A stretch of 64,000 nt of DNA from Sesamum alatum (GCA_034509735.1 JACGWO010000011.1:23730979-23794978), one strand, 5' to 3'. Counted from the stretch's first letter, positions 46,274-57,721 are shown. Notes: generated by a model not told the origin, from the letters alone. Made by a program: numbers and translations.

Positions 46274-46785
46274 AGAAGATATATGAGTGGATTCGTTGTC
46301 TTAGGTTTCCTGATGGGTATCCCTCTAACTTACCCCGTTGAGTCGACCTGAAGGAGTTAAGGATGCACGGCATGAAGAGCCATGATTGTTATGTATTCAT
46401 GCAGAAATTGATTCTGGTTGCCTTCCGTGAAATGCTTCCAGAGCACGTGTGGGGGGCCTTGTCGGAAGTGAGCCTTCTATTCCAGAACAAGGGCAAGAAC
46501 AAGGGCCGAGTATTCGGTCTTGGTTCTGAGGCCCTGGGTCTCAGCCAGACCGTTACCTCGCCATCACCACCGCCACCGCCACCGCCACCGCCAGCACCAG
46601 AGCCAGCGCCTTCGTCAAACATGGAGGTTCGGATGGTCCGCCTCGAGGAGATGATGATGAACCTGATGGGCATGATGAAGGCCGTGCAGACCAGTCACTC
46701 CGGCGCCAGCCCGTCACAGCCTCCTAGAGACCCCACCCTTCCAGACATTGACGAGATGGACGAGGCTGATGGGGACGAGGAGTAG
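46274..46785 (+). pseudogene. TNP2 C-part joined to a Transposase_24-like tail
   Basis: After a stop (46267-46269) the frame goes on with IYEWIRCLRFPDGYPSNLPR, a stop, then LKELRMHGMKSHDCYVFMQK (TNP2 wording) and FREMLPEHVWGALSEVSLLF. It then changes abruptly to NKGKNKGRVFGLGSEALG, the G-R-V-[FY]-G-L-G-S motif near the C-terminus of Transposase_24/TnpA-type proteins. A PPPPPPP stretch, a Met-rich helix (MVRLEEMMMNLMGMMKAVQT) and an acidic end (DEMDEADGDEE) follow. The 140-residue frame from 46363 is uninterrupted. The join looks like an internal deletion between the two CACTA genes. Confidence 0.7.
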
Positions 46786-47039
46786 ATTATGTATTTTTTT
46801 ATTATTTTTTTTTATAATTAAATCGGATAATATTCATATTTAATATAATTTTTATTTCTAAATTACGTATTTTTTATATTTAAATATTAATTATAAAATA
46901 AAAATAAAAAATATTATTAATAATTTAATTTACATTTAAATGATAACAATTATTACTATAAAAAAATTAATAATTCATTAGTTAGAAACGATACTTTAGA
47001 CGGCCAGTGAGCGCCAAAAACCGATCCAATATTTGACTG

Positions 47040-47640
47040 TTTTAAATCAGTTACCGTTCCCAATACCGATGAAAACTCCATTCCAAGCATAGAAGTCAAC
47101 CGTTCCTAAAGACGGGACTTACCGTGCCTACATGTATTCCAAAATCAATGTTTTCGTAGTTAGGCATTCGTTCTAAAGGAAATACCAAAATCGATCCAAA
47201 GTGGTATTCCAAAGTTAGTGTGCAAAAACCCTTCCTAACGAACGCGACAACATGTATTGCAGTTACCGATCTTAATCTATACAACAGACCGTTCCAAGTT
47301 GTATTCCAGACACCATGCTAAAATGTATCTACAATTTATGATGACAATTCCAACATGTGTTCTAACTGTCGTTCCTAATTGCGCGATTTAATTTCGATGC
47401 GGCCGTTCCAAAAATTTATAAGGTGTTCCAAATGCAAAAATTATAAATTTACACATACAAAGGTAATTAGGAACGGTATACAGAAAATATGCCAAAACCG
47501 TTCTCAAATAGGAACGGTCTCCTCGTTACCGTTCCTAATTATTAGGATCACCTCTTATTGCCACAGATTGTCTCCCGTTCCTTACCGTTCCTAATGGCAG
47601 TCCAAAAGGATCCAATGAACTATTTATCGTTCCAAAAATT
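47040..47640. repeat. CACTA right subterminal repeat region
   Basis: Multiple (T)ACCGTTCC(T/C/A)AA motifs, some inverted (GGAACGGT), mirror the left end. Confidence 0.75.
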
Positions 47641-47693
47641 AAAAAAATTGTTTTTGTTACCATTTCAATTCGCCCATTTTTTTTGTAGTGTCA

Positions 47694-48645
47694 GAACTCA
47701 AACCTGAATGCCTTTGGTGAGAAAGTGGTTTCACTTTCACGTCATTCCACCAAATACATTTCTTTGCTTTTTTATTAATCCGAAATATTATTTAAACTTA
47801 ACAGTAAAATAAAAACTGCACCTCATCTTATGTGGAATTTTCTTACATGTATGGATCTAGAATATGGGTTAGTTACTCCAAATAATATGTAAATACATTA
47901 AAGTCTCCCTCATGTTTTATTGATAACTAATAATTTGGGCCACATTCTAGTTGTGCGCAATTTTTATAATATTATTTAAAATAAAATATTTATAAAATTT
48001 TATTATTTAATAAATATATACAATATAATAAATTAATATTAATTTTATAAGAAAATATGACAAAAAATAAATATTTGTTTTAAAAAATAACTATTAAAAA
48101 ATAATGGGGAGTGGGAAGTTAGATGAAAAAAATAAGAAAAATATTAAATATAAAAAAATAGACAAAAAATGAGAGAGACATCAAAGAGGTGCTCTCTCTT
48201 AATTATAGTATAGATATAGTATATATTATATAAGGGAAAAAAATATTCAATATTTCGTGTATGATTTTTTGTTCAATACTGTGATAAAAACATGGGCCCA
48301 TTGATATAAAAATGGAATGATATAAATAATGTATAAATGAAAAAAGAATTGTTTGACAACGCAAAAAAAAATTATTGAGATATTATTTTATATATGATTT
48401 TTATCATAATTATATTTAAATTATTAAAAAAAATTATCACTTATGATATTATTATTTGAGTTATGACTATAATTTATCAAATTTACGAGACTTTTCCTAA
48501 TTTTCTTTATTAAAAAACATGAGTTCACTTTCTTTACCCAAATCCAGCGATCAATGTACGAAAAAATCACTTAAGATGAGGTACATTTTTGTCACATCAG
48601 TTACTCAAACTCATGAAAGCTTTCTAGTTAATGACTTTTAGTAAC
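47694..48645. other. AT-rich intergenic, no gene seen
   Basis: Very AT-rich. No coding signal and no repeat with definable ends. Confidence 0.5.
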
Positions 48646-49925
48646 GAGGGTGCTTACGGTGCGGTTTCAGTCTTTAAAAGTTATTTTTCAAATTGAATTG
48701 TCATTGACGGTTTTATAAAAAAAAAAAAATCAAATTGCCACTTTTAAAATCAAAATCAAAGGTGCGATTTCGTGCGGTTTTAATATTTATGACAAAAATA
48801 AGATATTGAGACTAACAAAAATCAAAAAGTAAAATAAGTTTTTGTATTAAGCCGCACAAAAGACCAACATTTGCATTATAGACCATCAACACTCTCCAAT
48901 GTCTCCACAACTTTAAGTAGATTAAAATATAAGAACATGTATAGTAATTAATTCTTGAAGGCATGAGTTTGATATCAATATTGACAATCTAGAAAATTAA
49001 GCAACAGGGAAACACTTAATCCAACAAAGACCAAGGATCGGTTATGGACATATCAAATTTAATTAATCCTTAATCAATATTTAATAATTAGTATTAGGTA
49101 ATACTATACACAGTGCAATTTATGTTATCAATATTCTTCCAATACTTATTGAGTTTGTCTCTCATGCGAATAATCATTGATGCCATATGATAGTCTTTCT
49201 TATTCATCATAGTAGACAAACTCACATGTAAAGTTGCAAGTTCACGAAAAATGCATTTGAAGTGATATAAAATGAACCATAAAATTTCAACATCACATTA
49301 TAAAAGATTTTCAGAAACCTCACAAAGTTTCTGCGACGAGGAAGGCGGGGCTAGCGGCGACGCTTGGTGAAGCCGATAAAGGCGCAACAGACAAAGAGGA
49401 GAAAGAGAAAGGGAAAAAGGGATAAAATAGAAGACTGCAAAAGAATAGAGAAAATCAAGGGCAACGGAGAGACTGGGAGAGAATAGAGAATAGAAATTGC
49501 GAAAGAGAGAAAAGAGAGGGGAGGGAAAGGGGGAGTGAGAAAAAAAAGAGGGGGAAAAAAACTAATGACAAAGTGGAAGAAGGATCTAACGAGCTTAAAG
49601 TCCTAATTGGCTTACAAAATTAAGAACATTTTTATCAAATTATTATGAATTTGGGCTTATATAATCTGAATATGAAATTTTTCTCAATGATTAATTATTT
49701 TATCAAATTATCTTATATAAAATTTTAAAAAATAATTATATATTTAGCGGTTCGATTTGATTTTTGACGGTTTTTGAAAGTTCTAAATTAAAACTAAATT
49801 AATAGTACGATGTGGTTTTACTCTAAATTTAGAATTGCGGTTTGGAAGATAAATCATAAAGAAAAGTTCAATTCGATTTGGTTCGAAAGATTTTGGGCGG
49901 TTTGAAGTTTTTTTATTCACCCCTA
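48646..49925. mobile_element. hAT-like non-autonomous element
   Basis: The right end, reverse-complemented, reads TAGGGGTGAATAAAAAAAC..., the common plant hAT terminus. The left end is a weaker GAGGGTGCTTACGGTGCGG. Subterminal GGTTTGA/GCGGTTT motifs occur on both sides. Flanks TTAGTAAC (48638-48645) and ATAGTAAT (49926-49933) resemble an 8-bp duplication (6/8). A purine-rich GA block fills 49330-49560. Non-coding. Confidence 0.55.
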
Positions 49926-50035
49926 ATAGTAATATTTCGAGTGAGTCATAGAGTCAAGACACTTTCCTATCCAAGGCATTTAAATTCGAGTCGTCTCCTA
50001 CATACACATGGTTATTTTTGACAGGTTTATTAGTT

Positions 50036-50465
50036 TAAGGGTAAATTACAACTAATTTCTTTGAGGTTGTTATAATTACAAATACCCATCGTTGTCTGAA
50101 AAATTATAAATATCCCTGAGGTTTGTAACTATCTAACAAATAACCCATTTTTATATATTTTTTATGGGTGAATTGACCAAAATGCCCCTATATACTGAAT
50201 TATTTTTTTATTTAATTCTTAAAAAAAATTAGACTACAATGAATAGGGAGAGGTTTGTTAGTGTTTTCCACATAAAAGCAGTAATGTAACCTATCTCGGC
50301 TGATTTTTCTATAATTTTAATAAAAAAAGTCAAGGGCAAAATAGTCAATTTCAGGCATTTGGTTAAAAATTGCAAACTTCATGAGTATTTATAATTTTCC
50401 AAACAACGAGAGAGTATTTATAATTTTGTCAAATTTAAGGGGAGATTGATGTAATTTACCCTTAG
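50036..50465. mobile_element. MITE, GGGTAAATTAC type
   Basis: Ends TAAGGGTAAATTACAACTAA and ...TTGATGTAATTTACCCTTA are inverted. Interior arms (ATAATTACAAATACCCATCG / ...AGAGTATTTATAATTTTG) pair over about 100 bp. Same family wording as 10796-11236 and 62402-62662. It lies about 220 bp upstream of the BCD1-like start codon and could influence its promoter. Confidence 0.8.
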
Positions 50466-50685
50466 TTCAATGAATTTTTAACAACGAAAGACTATATTTA
50501 ATGAAATCTTCAAACGTTGGAAACAAATTCAAATAATTGAGGGACCAAAAGGATATTTACGCAGCTTCTACCCATAAACTTCCACTTATCTACCAAATGC
50601 GACACGACGCCGTCCCGTCACCGAAAACCCTAAACCCCCTCTCATCAAAACCCTTCTCTCCCCTCTCAGTCCATCACAAGGCCGA

Positions 50686-53202
50686 ATGGTGATGGAGGAA
50701 AAACCAGAAGAACAACCCTCACCTTCAAACAACAAGCAGCAACCCGTTTTGTGTGAAGAGTGCAAAATTAACCCATCAAAGTATAAGTGCCCAGGTTGCT
50801 CTCTGCGTACGTGTAGCCTTCCTTGCGTCAATGCCCACAAGGAACGGACCGCCTGCACCGGCAAAAGACTCGTCACCAATTTCGTCCCAATTTCCCAATT
50901 CGATGACAATCTCATTCTTTCAGGTATAATAGAGTATTTGAAGGCGGCTTCAGTTTCTCCCTCTACTGTTTCAGCACAAGTTTTTTAATTTTTTCTTTTT
51001 CTGTTTTGCTTTTTCTGGAGTTGTTTGGTTGTAAGTAACTTATGGTCTCTTATGGGTGTTTCGGGAGTTGATTCGAGTGTTAGTTTGATGGAGTGTTGAT
51101 GGGGTTGTTCTTCAAGCTTGTTATTTCCTGTTCTTTGCTCACCAGTAATGTACACCTATTCTGCTTTTGATTGTACTCTTTATTGATCAATCACATTCTT
51201 ATGGTGGTAAAATAATTTAATTTTGCTCCTGAAATGTACCATTTTCACTATATCTTCTTTGATGTGTAATCTTTTCATTTTCTTAGTGTTGTTAGTATTG
51301 CTCTTGTGTTCTCTTCTTTGTTTCAAGTTTTACTGTCTTTTGCTTGATGCAATTGTCTATAAAGAATTTCTCCCTATTCAACTCTTTCTCAATGGACTTA
51401 GTTGTAAGCAGTTTTACGGTTTTGTTGAGAATTAAGAAGTTTACGAATGGATGATGAGTGTAATAATAGTCTGTCAGTAAAAGTAATTTCTTAGATAGAA
51501 GTTCTTGCTTAGATAGCTTGTATATCAAGAATTCTATTAATCCTTGTTAGCAGTGTCAAAAAATGGAGGGCTTCGTTATAATTTATTCTTTTTGGGATCC
51601 ATCGATAGATTACAACATGCTTGAGGACGTGAAGCGCATTGCTGATTCTGCTCAGAGGATGAGAGTTAAGTTATGTGGATATTCTCATTTTAGGCTTCCG
51701 TTCCCCCTAAAAAATCTTCGACGTGCTGCTGCAAGCCGTAGGACAAAAGTACTATTTCTTTCCAGCGGAATGTCAAAGAGAGAGAAGAATCGGACTTACT
51801 ACAACAACAGGTAATTTCCGACCTCATGAGATCGTTTTTTGTGATTGCTGTTATGCTTACATTGCCTAGTCAAGACGAACCGGGTTTTGATTTTGTGGTT
51901 TCAATTTTTATGAACTGTTCCACATTTAAGACTAACAAAAACTCAGTTCTCTTGGCCTTTGTTTCCAGGAAGAAATTTATATCATGGACCATTGAATGGC
52001 GGTTTCATTCAACTGATGTTGTGCTGGTTGATCATGGGTGAGGAATTTGGCAAGTAGATTTACATGGAGCGTCGTCTCTGCATTACATGCTATGTGCATA
52101 ATTTTGGTAACTGTCTCATATGAGTTCTTTTACTGCAGAGTACACGAGGACACAACTCTTTCCTGTGTGATCGAGAAGCATCTAAAACCTGGTCCATGGA
52201 ACCACTCATTGAGACCATTCTGTGACCAGACCCTGGATTCTCTCAAATTTTTCATCCGCAAGTATCCAAAGGTTTTTTGCTTTGACTATCTTTAACTGCT
52301 TGTAAATTGATCTACATCTTGCTTGTCAACTGGTTCAAGTTTTTGATTTTAGACCTTTGTGCTGCACCACTTGCCTCTAAACTGAATGAGAAGATCTATC
52401 TTTGCAATAGACCACACCATAGGTCTTTGGTCTAAAGAACACATTGAAGAGAAACTTAATCTTGCACGTATATAGTTTTGCTTATCCAAGTTGAAAGGCT
52501 GAAGGTAGATGCAGCTTGGCTTTTTCCATTTGAATCTTCTTGTTTGATCACTCTAATTTTTTTCTATCCATGCAGGGGCCAAAATCACCATTTCGACAAC
52601 TAAACATAAAGACACCAATTCGTGAACAGTTAGCAAATATAGTTATTTTGGAGTACCCCGTCATCCATGTCTTTTTGCCCTCACACAGCTGTGATTTTGA
52701 TGTAATACATGATGCCAGTTCAAGAAAAGTAGACATTAAGGAGCCTGCTCACCATGATTACCCAATTCCTAAAGGTGTGACATTTAGGGAGGAAGACATT
52801 GAAGACAGAGAATCTTCAGATCCCCATGTTTCAGATCTCATGAATGATGCTTTTGAGAAGATGGGAACTGAGGAAGAACCAAAAGAGTTGGTGCAGAGCC
52901 CTTCCAGTGTCAAAGGGGTAAAGTGGGCCCGATCAGTCTCTTGCAGTGATACTCGCCTCGTGAAAACTGAAGACAATAATATGGGCAGCAACTCCTGCAT
53001 TGAGCAATTAGCTGATGTTCCTGATCTAGATTTTGATTTTGATTTCGATCTTGATCCAGGTCTAATTGATGTGTACCCGGACCTTACTACAGATGCTAAC
53101 GCTGATGACTTTTTTGATTTTGATGGGATATTACCGGAGCAAAAGGATCTGGAGGGTGGAGAACTCATGGAGGAAGAACTTGAGGAAGGAGAGATAGCGT
53201 AG
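50686..53202 (+). CDS. HIT-type zinc finger protein, box C/D snoRNA protein 1 (BCD1/ZNHIT6) type, five exons
   Basis: BCD1-type proteins act in the nucleus in early assembly of box C/D snoRNPs. Exons are 50686-50923, 51609-51810, 51969-52037, 52139-52271 and 52576-53202. The phases fit and give 422 aa with TAG at 53200-53202. Introns have GT-AG ends, although the acceptor of intron 1 (CATCGATAG) is weakly pyrimidine-rich. Residues 20-60 hold the HIT finger: CEEC, CPGC, CSLPC and H-x5-C. The middle has MLEDVKRIADSAQRMRVKLC, a basic RRAAASRRTKVLFLSSGMSK stretch, the TIEWRF motif and HEDTTLSCVIEKHLK. Exon 5 has the IREQLANIVILEYPVIHVFL segment typical of the family. The tail is acidic with DFDFDFDLD repeats and ends EEGEIA. 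No frame break is seen. The acidic C-terminal third (about 120 aa) is longer than in yeast Bcd1. Confidence 0.92.
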
Positions 53203-54012
53203 GTGGTTTATTGATATACTCATTGCAGTTCTATCAAGACTGGGCTAAATGCTGGTACATCTTTGTCCATAAAAACCCAATGGTTTTACATGCATTCGGG
53301 CTACTCAATGAACAAAACTTGACTTGTGCTGAATGAAAGATCAGTCCTAGCATCATTTGATTAGCTGCATGTCATCACTTGTGCTGAAATGAAAGATCAG
53401 TCCTAGCATTTGATTAGCTGCATATGGTGACGGCTTGGTGAAAACTGAGTTTTTCCGCCTATACCGTTGATTGTGGTGCTATCAAATTGTCTGCAAGCAC
53501 GCTTATTTCCCAGTTTTCTAGCGTTCTTAGTTTCAGTATTCTCTCCATTTTCATGTCAAGTGTACAATTTTGCAGCATTAGTTTGGCAAATATAAGCTAG
53601 CTAAAATGTGTATATGCTGTTGTCTGATTCATTTATAGAAATTTCACCTTCCAAATCAGAAATTTGGCGGTGAAACCATGGAACAAGGATCAGGATTCTA
53701 AGGCCTTTTTCTTTTACCAAAAAATTAAAAAGAACATAATTCTCGAAGTAGCAGTATTTGTTTCAATCAGCATATTTCAATTTCAAAGCACACAATTGCG
53801 GTAAAATTTATTTTCATCCGCGACTTTTAATTCCAACTTCGTAATCATTGCTATCTTTCCAATTAAACTCAAATTGATCCCTCAACTATTTTACGACATT
53901 AGTTTCCAATCAAATTATATGATTTTCTTGAATTACCCTTTTAAAATTATTATTTGAAATCATTTTGGTCCATCACATTTTAATTTTGATTATAATTTGA
54001 TGTATATATTAG
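53203..54012. other. 3' flank of the BCD1-like gene
   Basis: 3'UTR and AT-rich flank. A direct repeat of about 50 bp (GCTGAA(A)TGAAAGATCAGTCCTAGCAT... at 53326-53364 and 53382-53418) is visible. No gene. Confidence 0.6.
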
Positions 54013-54402
54013 TGATGGTGTAAGATTTGGGAGATTATTGATCTAAGCACGGTAACTCGAAATGACGTCGCGAGGCATACAAACTTCAGAATTCTTTCCC
54101 AAAATAGGAAAAGTAGATTGCTATATATATAAAAATGAGATATCTTTACAAAGGACTTCACCTCCTATTTATAGTAAATTACATAGGGTGAAAGTACGAC
54201 GTCGTCCCTCAACCGCCTTCAATCCAACGGCCAAGGTCTAATCTATGGGGGTGCTTTGGTAATTTAACGTTACCCCACTAACCAATAACTACATTTTACA
54301 ACTTCCTCTAATAACCGCTAATAACTTCCACTAAATGGCATTCTTGTGAATTCCTCTATAACTCGAGGGTATTTTGGTAATTTTAATTTCCTAGCACTAT
54401 CA
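54013..54402 (-). repeat. 3' LTR of the Tat-type gypsy element
   Basis: Inverted ends TGATGGTG (54013) and CACTATCA (54402) limit 390 bp. On the minus strand the LTR starts TGATAGTGC directly after a purine-rich tract (GAAGTTGGGGGGCTAC, 54403-54418), as expected for a 3' LTR. TATAAATAGG occurs on the minus strand at 54165-54174. The 5' LTR was not found. Confidence 0.8.
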
Positions 54403-54610
54403 GTAGCCCCCCAACTTCCAAATGTTTCTGGAAAATTTGGAAGTTCTAACAGATAACTTGATTCTGATTCAGCTTCCCCTTCTTGATAATGCTTCTTTTT
54501 TGTGTAGATTTTTTCTCTTTTGGGGTTCCTCTTGGCACGAGTCCCTCTTCTACTAGAGCTCTTCTTTCTTCTTGTTCTACTCCTTCCTTTGCCAGGACTC
54601 TTTTGCCTTC

Positions 54611-54618
54611 TATATAAA
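54611..54618 (+). promoter_or_regulatory. TATA box candidate for the antisense ORF
   Basis: TATATAAA between the LTR and the antisense ORF, about 220 bp upstream of ATG 54829. Its placement parallels the 12033 box of the other Tat-type remnant. Confidence 0.45.
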
Positions 54619-54828
54619 CCTGGTGAGACACTTTGAATTCTTCATCTGGTTTTATCTACCCTTTCGGTCTCAATCATCTTCCAGAAAAATGTCGAAACGT
54701 GTCGGCTCGGGTATTTAGCTCTTCGTCTTTTCTCCTACAATAATTTCTTATTTCTGTCGTCAAAAAATCCTTCTTCGTCAAACCACCAACAGAAAATAGC
54801 CACGTTATTCCGAAAGAATCTTTAGAAT

Positions 54829-56296
54829 ATGTCGAACACTCAGCGAGACGTCGGAGGGAGCACGTGGAGGAGCATATGGACGTCGCCTTGACCCGCCGCT
54901 GGTCGAGGCACTCTTTATTTACAGTTAGGAAGGTTCCTAACGACTCCTATTTCTACTTCTACCCCCGAGGGGGTTGTAAATTTCTTGAGAGTGGTGCTTC
55001 TTCGAAAGGTCTCTGGAAAGAGAAATTCTTATACGTAAAAGACCTAGCTTGGGGGTTGGCGGCTCCTTGGGGGGAGTCACCCTTTGTGCCTGACCCCGTC
55101 CCCGATCTTCGTTTATCTTTCATTGGGGTTGGGCTATTTGATCAACTCTTTGATGTCAAAACTTTAGTGCCTGCTGGTACTTGATTTTGTCTTTTATGCA
55201 CTTTAACTTGTTTTGAATATTTTCCTATGATCTCACTCCTTCCTTGTTGATTTCTTGCAGGAAAGAAAATTTTCCTTCATGACGTCCACCGCTTCTGCGA
55301 GAGGGAAAATGCTTCAAGGCCTCGTAATTCTGCTCCGTTCCCCTCGAGGAAGGGGAAAAGCAGTCGCCAGCGTTCTCCACCTGCTCGGGCTAGGGACCCC
55401 CCTGGCAGCTCAAATCGCCATGAAGGGCGCTCCCCCCCCCCATGAGGGCAGCGCTTCTAAACGCCCCCGGGAAAGCAAAGTGACCCCCCACGCTATGGAG
55501 CAGGAAAAGGCCTTTTTACTTATGGGGCGATCAGGCAAGGGGACATTTCATCCTTCTGGGATGTTGCTGACGTCGACCTCGCCTATAAAAAATCGAGGGA
55601 TCTAGTGAGCCCTTATGACGTAACGCGCCTTGGCGCCCTCTCTAGTGGCACTCTTACTAGGCTCCTTCAAAGTGAAGCCGCTAGGGTATGCTGCCACCCC
55701 TCCCCCCCTCCCCCCCCCCCCATACCTTGTGCTCTACCTTGTTTCCTTAATCTTTAAGTATCTCATTGAGAGGTTTTCTGTGCTCTTTGGTGATCAATTT
55801 AGCTGAATCCACTGAAATGCGGCTAGGCAATTATGAGAAGTAGATTCAGCAACTGAAGGATGCTCTTGAGGATGCGAGGAAAAATTTAGGGCGTTGCCAA
55901 GAAGAGCTAAAGGTTGCTTCAACCGAGCAAATTAAGTGGAAGGATAACTTCAACCGAGAGATCGCTTCAGGGAAAACCTTCTTGAAATCAGACGCGGGCA
56001 AGGTCTACTTAGAGTGTGTATGGGATGACTTCAAGGAAAAGTATTTGGGCTCTGAGGAGTTCAACCAAGTTGTCCTTGGCAAGGCGAGCGAAATCTACGA
56101 TCAAGTGATTAGGCAATGTCGAGCCACCCTGAGGAACAGTGGACGCTACGACGAAGAAGACTTCATGTTCCTTGATCCCAAGGTTCCTGATGAGGATGGA
56201 GATGACGATGGGGAAGGCGAGGTGGCTGACGACCTTCATGAGGATGCTCCTACCAATGGGGTCCCCGCCTCCATCACGAGAAGAACTAGAGTTTAG
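54829..56296 (+). pseudogene. Spliced-looking antisense ORF of the gypsy element (PF04195-like), decayed
   Basis: Runs opposite to pol. Exon 1 (54829/54864-55176) carries KVPNDSYFYFYPRGGCKFLE and KGLWKEKFLYVKDLAWGL, similar to the W-[KR]-x-[KR]-F-F-[FY]-V wording of 'putative gypsy type transposon' proteins. A clean intron (GTACTTGATT...TTTCTTGCAG, 55177-55260) joins in frame to KKIFLHDVHRFCEREN. A frameshift at an eight-C run (~55440) is followed by FWDVADVDLAYKKSRDLVSP. A second possible intron (55686-55802) leads to a coiled coil (IQQLKDALEDARKNLGRCQE) with one stop just before it (55836). The final frame has LECVWDDFKEKYLGSEEFNQ and an acidic tail. Function of the family is unknown. Confidence 0.7.
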
Positions 56297-56504
56297 ACTT
56301 AGGATTATTTATCTTACTTCTTGAATTTTTTTTTCGTAGGTTCAAAGTTTTTAGGACTACTTATCTTATTTCTTTGAATTTGAATTCTTAAGATGCTTTT
56401 CTTCCTTTTGAACTATTAGTCTTTAATAAAAAATTCTTGTTTCTCCATTACTTCCCTATAAATTCTAAGCTTCACGCCATTCATATTCATTGACAACGGA
56501 ATTT

Positions 56505-56645
56505 CATAAGCGAGGGGCAATCCCCCTAGCAAAGTTATAAATATGAGGGACAATCCCCCTCTTTCAAGCAAGGTTATAAATGTGAGGAGCAATCCCCCTC
56601 TTGACAAGAAAATGATGTGAGGGGCAATCCCCCTCTTGACCCTCT
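56505..56645. repeat. Four palindromic GAGGGGCAATCCCCCTC repeats between pol and the antisense ORF
   Basis: Four spaced copies of TGAGG(G/A)(G/A)CAATCCCCCT(C/A) occur about 30-45 bp apart, each able to form a hairpin (GAGGGG/CCCCTC arms, short CAAT loop). They lie between the convergent ends of pol (56778, minus) and the antisense ORF (56296, plus). Confidence 0.85.
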
Positions 56646-56777
56646 TCAAAGAACAAAAAGCAATATTTAACGACAAACTCATCATCAGAAAACATAACAA
56701 CGGCATTTTATTGCTATATAACTGAAGGTTACAAAAGCTCTTAAACTAAGAATATTTACAACTTTTCAAATGAAATT

Positions 56778-57709
56778 TTAAACAAAATACTTCTTTAAGT
56801 TGACCAAGTTCCATGTGTGTGGCACTTCCTTCTCATCCATTTTCTGCAGGTGGTAACTTTCTTTTCCCACTATCTCAGTCACTTGATATGGTCCAATCCA
56901 TTTGGCATCGAGTTTCCCAGTGCTTCCTGCCGCATCGGCTCTTCTTAACACGAGGTCGCCTACTTGGAAACCCCGATGCTGTACTCTATTGTTGTAAGCT
57001 CTATCCTGACGTTTGCATTGCTCCTCAGTTCTTCCAGAAAATCCAGGTCAACCCGCATTTCGCTATCATTGCTAGATGGCTCATAGTATTTCACCCTGTA
57101 TGTCTCCTCCCCTATCTCAACTGGGATGACAGCCTCCATCCCGTAAATCAGATTAAATGGGGTTTCTCCCGTACCTCGTCGCGGGGTGGTCCGATATGCC
57201 CATAGGACTCCCGGAAGCTCTTCCACCCAATTACCTTTGGCGTCCTCTAGCCTTGTCTTCAGATTCTGGAGGATTATTCAGTTGGTTACCTCTACTTGTC
57301 CATTAGACTGGGGAGTTGCTATCGAGGCATAACATTGCCTTATCTTCAGCTCCTGACACCCCTGTCGGAATTTGACCCCCTGGAATTGCGTGCCATTGTC
57401 CATTACGAAAGCTCTAGGAATGCTGAAGCGACATATGATGTTCTTCGACAAGAACTTTATGACTTCTTTCTCCGTGATCCTACTTAGTGCCTCTACTTCT
57501 ACCCACTTCGAGAAGTAGTCTACAGCTACGAGCAAGTACTCCCGATGACCTGTCTCCCAAGGGAGTTTCCCCACTATATCCATTCCCCACTGATCAAACG
57601 GGCAAGGGCTATGCAATGGTTGCATATCCGCCGCTGGAACATGGGTAACATTAGCATGTTCTTGGCACTTCCGACATTTTCTTACTAAACTTTCGGCATC
57701 CGCTTGCAT
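56778..57709 (-). pseudogene. Gypsy integrase and pol C-terminus, broken
   Basis: 57709-57278 encodes part of the integrase zinc region (RKCRKCQEHAN) and the core: FDQWGMDIVGKLP (first Asp), FVMDNGTQF (second Asp), then ATPQSNGQVEVTN (Glu). After a break, 57226-56960 gives WAYRTTPRRGTGETPFNLIY. Another break is followed by DAKWIGPYQVTEIVGKESYH and a TAA at 56780-56778. At least two interruptions make it inactive. Confidence 0.9.
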
Positions 57710-57721
57710 GGTTGGCTAGAA

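Larger units (their letters stand above)
43470..47690 (+). mobile_element. CACTA (En/Spm) transposon with intact ends and TCA target duplication
   Basis: The left end is CACTACAAAAAAATGTGGGA and the right end ...TTTTTTTTGTAGTG, a perfect CACTAC inverted terminus. The flanking trinucleotide is TCA on both sides (43467-43469 and 47691-47693). Length 4221 bp. Subterminal zones (43500-44000 and 47040-47640) are dense in TACCGTTCC(T/A)AA-type repeats in both orientations. The interior encodes broken transposase sequence (44330-46785). Confidence 0.93.

Noticed and set aside
46389..46673. Gly-rich minus-strand frame
   Set aside because: Complement of the Pro-rich CACTA fusion frame.
53020..53075. 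GATTTT-type repeat considered as a microsatellite
   Set aside because: It encodes the acidic DFDFDFD stretch of the BCD1-like protein, in frame and continuous with conserved exon 5.
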